NCBI GenBank assembly: GCA_039797965.1
Contig: JBDKGX010000017.1
Span: forward strand, 1-36,849
DNA from: Thiofilum sp039797965
Lineage (GTDB): Bacteria > Pseudomonadota > Gammaproteobacteria > Thiotrichales > Thiotrichaceae
Length of the DNA: 36,849 nt
Direction of reading: 5' to 3'
Shown here: in pieces, positions 32,564-36,849 of the stretch
Position numbering within the stretch: position 1 is the first letter of the stretch
How the letters are laid out: every line of letters starts with the position of its first letter
The notes under the pieces: model-generated
The model's database searches: none
Told to the model about the DNA's origin: nothing
What the model saw: only the letters and a program-made list of their open reading frames with translations
Position numbers and translations under genes: made by a program

Positions 32564-33659
32564 ATGGAATTAAATCCGATTTACAGTCGTATCAAAGACC
32601 TACAGGAGCGCATTGAGGCGCTTAGGGGGTATCTTTGACTTTGAAGCAAAGTCAGAGCGTTTAGAAGAAGTCAGTCGCGAACTAGAAGACCCCAATATCT
32701 GGAACAATCCCGAACGGGCTCAAGCCTTAGGTAAAGATCGAGTACTTTTAGATAATATTGTGGGTGGCATTAATAAAATGACCACTGGATTATCTGATGC
32801 TAATGAATTACTGGAGATGGCAGAAGCCGAGCAGGACGAAGATACCGTTGAAGTCGTAATAGGCGAATTAGAGGGTATTCAAGCTCAAGTCGAAAAGCTC
32901 GAATTTCAACGGATGTTTTCCGGTGAGTTAGACCCCAATAATGCCTTCCTTGATATTCAATCGGGAGCAGGGGGGACTGAGGCGCAAGACTGGGCAGAGA
33001 TGATCTTACGCATGTATTTGCGTTGGGGAGAAGCCAAAGGCTTTAAAACCGAACTCATTGAGGTATCCCCCGGTGATGTCGCCGGAATCAAAAGTGCCAC
33101 GATCAGCTTTGAGGGTGAGTATGCGTTTGGTTGGTTACGCACGGAAACAGGTGTGCATCGCTTAGTCCGTAAGTCACCGTTTAGCTCAGCGGGAGCACGT
33201 CATACCTCGTTTGCGGGTGTGTTTGTATCGCCTGAGATTGATGACAATATTGAAATTGATATTAATCCAGCCGACTTGCGTATTGATGTTTATCGTGCCT
33301 CAGGGGCAGGTGGTCAGCACGTTAACCGAACAGAGTCTGCGGTACGGATTACCCATTTACCGACGAATACCGTCGTGCAATGTCAAAATGGGCGTTCCCA
33401 ACACCAAAATAAAGACACGGCTATGAAGCAATTACGCGCCAAATTATATGAGCTAGAAATGCTCAAGCGTAATGCCGAAAAGCAAGCACTCGAAGAAACT
33501 AAATCTGATGTCGGTTGGGGAAGTCAAATCCGTTCGTATGTACTTGATCAATCTAGGATTAAAGACCTGCGCACCGGTATTGAAACCTCTAATACTCAAG
33601 CAGTACTCGATGGCGATTTAGATCGCTTTATTGAAGCCAGTCTCAAAAGTGGACTGTAA
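32564..33659 (+). CDS. prfB: Peptide chain release factor 2 (RF2), made by programmed +1 frameshift
   Basis: RF2 releases finished peptides at UGA and UAA. The gene is read as 32564-32635 joined to 32637-33659: 24 codons, an in-frame TGA at 32636-32638, and a +1 shift that gives 364 residues, nearly the 365 of E. coli. The anticodon-mimic tripeptide SPF is in RKSPFSSAGARHT, and GGQ is at residues 249-251 (GAGGQHVNRT). The shift site is the classic CTTTGAC preceded by an AGGGGG Shine-Dalgarno-like element. Without the shift the frame would seem to start late at 32613 with TTG, which is an artefact. lysS follows 15 bases later, as in E. coli. Confidence 0.97.
32623..32639 (+). promoter_or_regulatory. 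prfB autoregulatory +1 frameshift signal
   Basis: The sequence AGGGGGTATCTTTGAC is identical to the core of the E. coli prfB site. AGGGGG acts as an internal ribosome-binding site that pulls the ribosome forward at CUU-UGA; low RF2 lets it slip to the +1 frame at 32637 (GAC). The stop codon TGA is read by RF2 itself, giving feedback control. Confidence 0.96.
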
Positions 33660-33674
33660 AACGGATTAAATGAC

Positions 33675-35177
33675 ATGAGCGAACACGTAAATCAAGACCA
33701 TCAAGACGACAGTCAACAAGTAACTCTCCGCCGCGAAAAATTAGCCGCATTACGTGCCAAAGGTAATGCGTTCCCCAATCAAATAGTACGGGATCATAAA
33801 GCTGCTGAACTCGTTGCCCAATACGATGAGCACGACAAGGAATGGTTTGAAGCCAATGAAGTCCCTGTGACGGTAGCAGGTCGGATTATGCTGCGCCGTA
33901 TGATGGGTAAAGCCAGTTTTGTGACTATCTCCGATACTTCGGGACGCATTCAACTGTATGTCCAGCAAAACACGCTGGGCGAAGCAGCATTTCACGAATT
34001 TGCCCATTGGGATTTAGGCGATATTGTCAGTGCTGAAGGTACGATGTTTAAAACTAAAACGGGTGAGCTATCCGTTAAAGTGAAAAGCATTCGTTTACTC
34101 ACTAAATCATTGCGTCCTTTGCCTGAAAAGTACCACGGTTTAACCGATCAAGAACAACGTTATCGTCAACGTTATTTAGATTTAATTATGAATGAGGACA
34201 CACGGAGTACTTTCCGTATGCGTTCCAAAATCATTAGTTATATCCGTAACTTCTTTACTCAACGTGAGTACTTGGAAGTTGAAACGCCGATGCTCCAAGT
34301 CATTCCGGGGGGCGCTGCGGCACGTCCGTTTATTACGCATCACAATGCGCTAGATTTACCCATGTATTTGCGTATTGCACCAGAGTTATATTTAAAGCGG
34401 TTGGTGGTGGGTGGTTTTGAGCGGGTGTTTGAAATCAATCGCAATTTCCGCAACGAAGGGGTGTCGGTTCGTCACAATCCTGAGTTTACCATGATTGAGT
34501 TTTACCAAGCCTATGCGACGTATCACGATATGATGGATTTGACCGAGAGCTTATTCAAAGGTCTAGCGCAGGATTTATTGGGTACGACCGAGGTTCATTA
34601 TCAAGGTCAAGTTTTTGATTTTGCTAAGCCCTTTGAGCGGATTACTATCCGTGATGCGATTTTAAAATATAACGATGATGTCACCGCTGAGCAGATTGAT
34701 AATCTTGAATCCGCTCGTGAAGTAGCTAATCGCAAACATATTCACATCAAAGACAGTGATGGTTTGGGTAAAGTACAAATTGCGATTTTCGAGGAAACGG
34801 TTGAGCATTTATTGCAACAGCCTACTTTCGTGATGGAGCATCCTGCTGAAGTATCACCGTTAGCCCGTTGTAAAGACGAAAATCCATTTGTGACCGACCG
34901 TTTTGAGTTTTACATTGGCGGACGCGAGATTGGCAATGGATTCTCTGAGTTAAATGATGCGGAAGACCAAGCCGAGCGTTTCCAACAGCAAGTCCGAGAA
35001 AAAGAAGCCGGTGATGATGAAGCCATGTTCTACGACGCCGATTTCGTGCGTGCGCTAGAGTATGGTATGCCTCCGACTGCGGGTGAAGGGATTGGGATTG
35101 ATCGTTTGGTGATGTTATTTACCGACTCACCGTCGATTAGAGATGTCATATTATTCCCTCACATGCGCCCAGAATAA
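33675..35177 (+). CDS. lysS: Lysyl-tRNA synthetase, class II
   Basis: It charges tRNA-Lys. The 500-residue protein has an N-terminal OB-fold anticodon-binding domain (about 65-170; VTVAGRIMLRRMMGKASFVTISD) and the class II catalytic domain. Motif 2 is FRNEGVSVRHNPEFTMIEFYQAY and motif 3 is GEGIGIDRLVMLFTD. The length matches bacterial LysS (505 in E. coli). It follows prfB by 15 bases and both share a transcript; a strong terminator follows. Confidence 0.98.
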   Translation: MSEHVNQDHQDDSQQVTLRREKLAALRAKGNAFPNQIVRDHKAAELVAQYDEHDKEWFEANEVPVTVAGRIMLRRMMGKASFVTISDTSGRIQLYVQQNTLGEAAFHEFAHWDLGDIVSAEGTMFKTKTGELSVKVKSIRLLTKSLRPLPEKYHGLTDQEQRYRQRYLDLIMNEDTRSTFRMRSKIISYIRNFFTQREYLEVETPMLQVIPGGAAARPFITHHNALDLPMYLRIAPELYLKRLVVGGFERVFEINRNFRNEGVSVRHNPEFTMIEFYQAYATYHDMMDLTESLFKGLAQDLLGTTEVHYQGQVFDFAKPFERITIRDAILKYNDDVTAEQIDNLESAREVANRKHIHIKDSDGLGKVQIAIFEETVEHLLQQPTFVMEHPAEVSPLARCKDENPFVTDRFEFYIGGREIGNGFSELNDAEDQAERFQQQVREKEAGDDEAMFYDADFVRALEYGMPPTAGEGIGIDRLVMLFTDSPSIRDVILFPHMRPE

Positions 35178-35189
35178 TCATTGTTTTTG

Positions 35190-35230
35190 TTTAACGAGCT
35201 GTTTATGACCACAGCTCGTTAAATATTTTT
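35190..35230 (+). terminator. Rho-independent terminator of prfB–lysS
   Basis: TTTAACGAGCTGT (35190-35202) and ACAGCTCGTTAAA (35211-35223) form a 13-bp perfect stem with loop TTATGACC, followed by TATTTTT. Confidence 0.92.
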
Positions 35231-35265
35231 AAAAAAGATTTAAAATTTAAAAAACACCTTTTATA

Positions 35266-35323
35266 AGTACTTTAAGTTAAATAAGCTTTTGAGTACTTGG
35301 TGAATTATTTACAGTAAAGTACT
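35266..35323. repeat. Three regularly spaced AGTACT palindromes
   Basis: AGTACT is at 35266-35271, 35292-35297 and 35318-35323, spaced exactly 26 and 26 bases, in the gap between the lysS terminator and the DUF6174-like gene. The regular phasing may be chance; it is the tidiest cluster of the window-wide element. Confidence 0.8.
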
Positions 35324-35374
35324 TAGCAGTCTTGCTAGAGTAGTTCAGATGAATACTACCTAAGAGACTCAATA

Positions 35375-35905
35375 ATGAAAGCCACGTTAAAAATTATTGC
35401 TGCCAGTACTTTATTAAGCACGATCTTAATGCCTTTTTCTCATAGTGCTGAAGCACTAGTTCCCCCACCTAAAGAGCCTAGTGCGGTTGAACTCAGGCAC
35501 ATGCAAACTCAACTTAATCAAGCCGAAGCTAAATGGCGTAAAACACAACCGCAACATTATGCTTATACTTTGCAGCGCTCCTGTTTTTGCCCACCTGAAT
35601 TTAATAAGCCTATTATGGTTAGGGTATTTAAAGGTAGAGTGCAACAGGCAACACTTTTACCCGACAATACGCCTTTGCCTAATGAGCGTAGGGCAGAGGC
35701 TTATCCATTAGATCGTAGTTTTAAAATTATTCAAGAAGCGATTAAACGAAAAGCCTCCAGTATTAAGGTGAGCTACGATAAAAAATATGGTTTTCCCACC
35801 TCAATTAGTATTGATTACAGTACTATGATTGCGGATGAAGAGTTTTATTTAACGATTAAAGATTTTAAGGTCGCTAGTGGTTTAAAGCCTGCACAGGTTA
35901 AATAA
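35375..35905 (+). CDS. DUF6174-like secreted protein
   Basis: A 176-residue protein with a signal peptide (about residues 1-25, ending SHSAEA). The mature part matches the DUF6174 pattern: WRKTQPQHYAYTLQRSCFCPPEF with a CxC pair, then VRVFKGRVQQATLL, a helix with KIIQEAIKRKASSIKVSYDKKYGFPTSISIDY, and a last strand DEEFYLTIKDF. The two cysteines (SCFC) may bind or form a disulfide in the periplasm. The function of the family is unknown. It is monocistronic, between two terminators. Confidence 0.82.
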   Translation: MKATLKIIAASTLLSTILMPFSHSAEALVPPPKEPSAVELRHMQTQLNQAEAKWRKTQPQHYAYTLQRSCFCPPEFNKPIMVRVFKGRVQQATLLPDNTPLPNERRAEAYPLDRSFKIIQEAIKRKASSIKVSYDKKYGFPTSISIDYSTMIADEEFYLTIKDFKVASGLKPAQVK

Positions 35906-35930
35906 TTAGTAAGTCTACTAATAGCTCTAT

Positions 35931-35969
35931 AAAAAAAGCCTAGCTGAATCGATTTAGTTAGGCTTTTTT
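35931..35969 (+). terminator. Rho-independent terminator of the DUF6174-like gene
   Basis: AAAAAAGCCTAGCT pairs with AGTTAGGCTTTTTT (one G·T pair) around GAATCGATTT, with the T-run in the 3' arm. It starts 26 bases after the stop codon. Confidence 0.9.
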
Positions 35970-36172
35970 GTTTGCAGATAGATTTAATGATAATACATCC
36001 TTAAAAAGGAGTGGCTTTATTGGGTATGAGTTATCAATAAAAGCAATGGGTTGATCTACGTATAAAGGTCAGTCGCTAGGTTATGGTAGAATAGGCTTAA
36101 AATAGTTTTAGCTCGTTGAGCTTATTTACATTACAAAATACTATTTTTACACCACACCGCAGAGGATACATA

Positions 36173-36849
36173 ATGATTGAAACTACTCTGAAAGCTGTTT
36201 TTTCTGAGCTTTTACCTAATGAAATTAATGAATTAGCAAAAATCACAACGCTAAAGCAATTTGGTGTTAATGATATTGCCATTCCTCAAGAGTTTGACAT
36301 GAAAGCGGGACAACCGCGCCGCGTATTGATGATTATTCAGTCAGGCGAGGTTGAGATTTTTCAACACGATGACGGCTTTCAAAAGCATATTGCTTCTCGC
36401 TATGAAAACGACATTTTAGGCGAGGAAATGTTGCTAGAGCCAGAGAAGGTTCATGAGCTGTCGTATCGTACTATTGTTGAAACTAGAGCCTTAGTGATGC
36501 GTCGGGTGGACGTAGAGCAATTGCTACAAACACATCCTGCAATGGCACTCAAAATTTATCGCCAACTGGCTATTAATGCTAATCGTCGTCTAGAACAAGA
36601 GGATCATCCTGCACGTCAACATATTGAGCAGGACTCCATGGGTGAAGTACTCATTTCTAATGATGCTTATTATGGTTCACAAACGGCTCGTGCCATTCAA
36701 AATTTTAAAATCACCGGCATTCCGATTTCACATTTTCCTAAGCTTATTAAAAGTTTAGCGATTATTAAAAAAGCAGCGGCTCGAGCTAATGCGGAAGCGC
36801 CTAATTTAAAAAAAGTACCTAATCCTTTATTACCGCTAACCGTCGGTGA
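36173..36849 (+). CDS. Cyclic-nucleotide-binding domain fused to aspartase/fumarase-type lyase (3' end cut by window)
   Basis: The open frame runs from ATG at 36173 (AGAGGA seven bases upstream) to the window edge with no stop: 225 residues are visible. Residues about 8-145 resemble a CAP_ED/cNMP-binding domain (VLMIIQSGEVEIFQHDDG, NDILGEEMLLEPEKVHELSYRTIVETRAL), but the usual PRxA arginine of the phosphate cassette is not obvious. From about 158 the sequence becomes the N-terminus of the class II fumarase/aspartase family: DSMGEVLISNDAYYGSQTARAIQNF, then FPKLIKSLAIIKKAAARANAE, closest by eye to aspartate ammonia-lyase. No stop or frameshift lies between the two parts. It would suggest an aspartase (aspartate to fumarate plus ammonia) with a regulatory sensor domain. 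The remainder of the enzyme lies outside the window. Confidence 0.8.
   Translation, partial: MIETTLKAVFSELLPNEINELAKITTLKQFGVNDIAIPQEFDMKAGQPRRVLMIIQSGEVEIFQHDDGFQKHIASRYENDILGEEMLLEPEKVHELSYRTIVETRALVMRRVDVEQLLQTHPAMALKIYRQLAINANRRLEQEDHPARQHIEQDSMGEVLISNDAYYGSQTARAIQNFKITGIPISHFPKLIKSLAIIKKAAARANAEAPNLKKVPNPLLPLTVG

Larger units (their letters stand above)
535..36651. repeat. Dispersed over-represented palindrome AGTACT (about 85 copies)
   Basis: By hand count AGTACT occurs about 85 times between 535 and 36651, where roughly 9-11 are expected from base composition. Most copies have a purine before and a pyrimidine after (consensus RAGTACTY). Copies lie in genes on both strands (as Ser-Thr, Val-Leu or x-Tyr codons), in gaps, and in terminator loops. 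The pattern is similar in kind to the HIP1 palindrome of cyanobacteria; function unknown. Confidence 0.85.

Noticed and set aside
1..36849. CRISPR arrays, insertion sequences, prophage genes or attachment sites
   Set aside because: No regularly spaced long repeats, transposase, integrase or phage structural genes were seen; all large frames fit housekeeping or small orphan genes.

Overview
The window reads as a contiguous chromosomal segment of a sulfur-oxidising gammaproteobacterium. Three things point there. The housekeeping genes and their order are gammaproteobacterial: mltD // yafS-like–rnhA–dnaQ, rne // rluC–sppA, prfB–lysS, and ppiD beside a tRNA. A gene at 5637-6104 encodes a secreted Asn/Gly/Tyr/Pro-rich protein that looks like a sulfur globule envelope protein. 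The base composition is AT-leaning (low 40s % GC by eye). A Thiotrichales relative is plausible, but this is inference; there is no rRNA gene to place it. I see no prophage, insertion sequence, CRISPR array or integron.

Layout. 1-5100: tRNA-Asp, ppiD, mtaB with an overlapping lipoprotein gene, and an orphan membrane-anchored protein. 5100-8500 (minus strand): EVE-domain protein, sulfur-globule-like protein, 5-formyl-THF cyclo-ligase, FHA protein and an MltD-like transglycosylase. 8749-11990 (plus): a tightly packed run of YafS-like methyltransferase, rnhA, dnaQ, PKHD-type hydroxylase and nitroreductase. 12045-16492: a small GlsB/YeaQ membrane protein, a secreted phytase-esterase-like protein overlapping a DegS-like protease, a HAD phosphatase, rppH and hemJ. 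16497-20288: TlpA-like thioredoxin, bactofilin, erpA, a large lipoprotein and a low-molecular-weight protein tyrosine phosphatase. 20313-26877: rne with a long structured leader, divergent rluC, sppA and a GFA-family protein. 27269-32309: an acetyl-CoA acetyltransferase (thiolase), a RutR-like TetR regulator, an NCS2 xanthine/urate permease and a GGDEF diguanylate cyclase. 32564-36849: prfB with its programmed +1 frameshift, lysS, a DUF6174-like secreted protein, and a gene cut by the window edge that fuses a cyclic-nucleotide-binding-type domain to the start of an aspartase/fumarase-type enzyme.

Functionally the window is mostly core: envelope folding and wall maintenance (ppiD, mltD, degS-like, sppA, bactofilin), RNA processing (rne, rppH, rnhA, rluC, mtaB), translation (prfB, lysS, tRNA-Asp), redox/haem/Fe-S (hemJ, erpA, TlpA-like) and purine uptake.

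The most striking signal is not a gene. The palindrome AGTACT, usually within a purine-AGTACT-pyrimidine context, occurs about 85 times by hand count, against roughly 9-11 expected from composition. It is found in coding and non-coding DNA throughout. Other items worth checking are the cNMP-domain/aspartase fusion, a perfect 12-bp hairpin that buries the start codon of the cyclo-ligase gene, the multi-hairpin 696-bp rne/rluC intergenic region, and a promoter with a palindromic spacer in front of the sulfur-globule-like gene.
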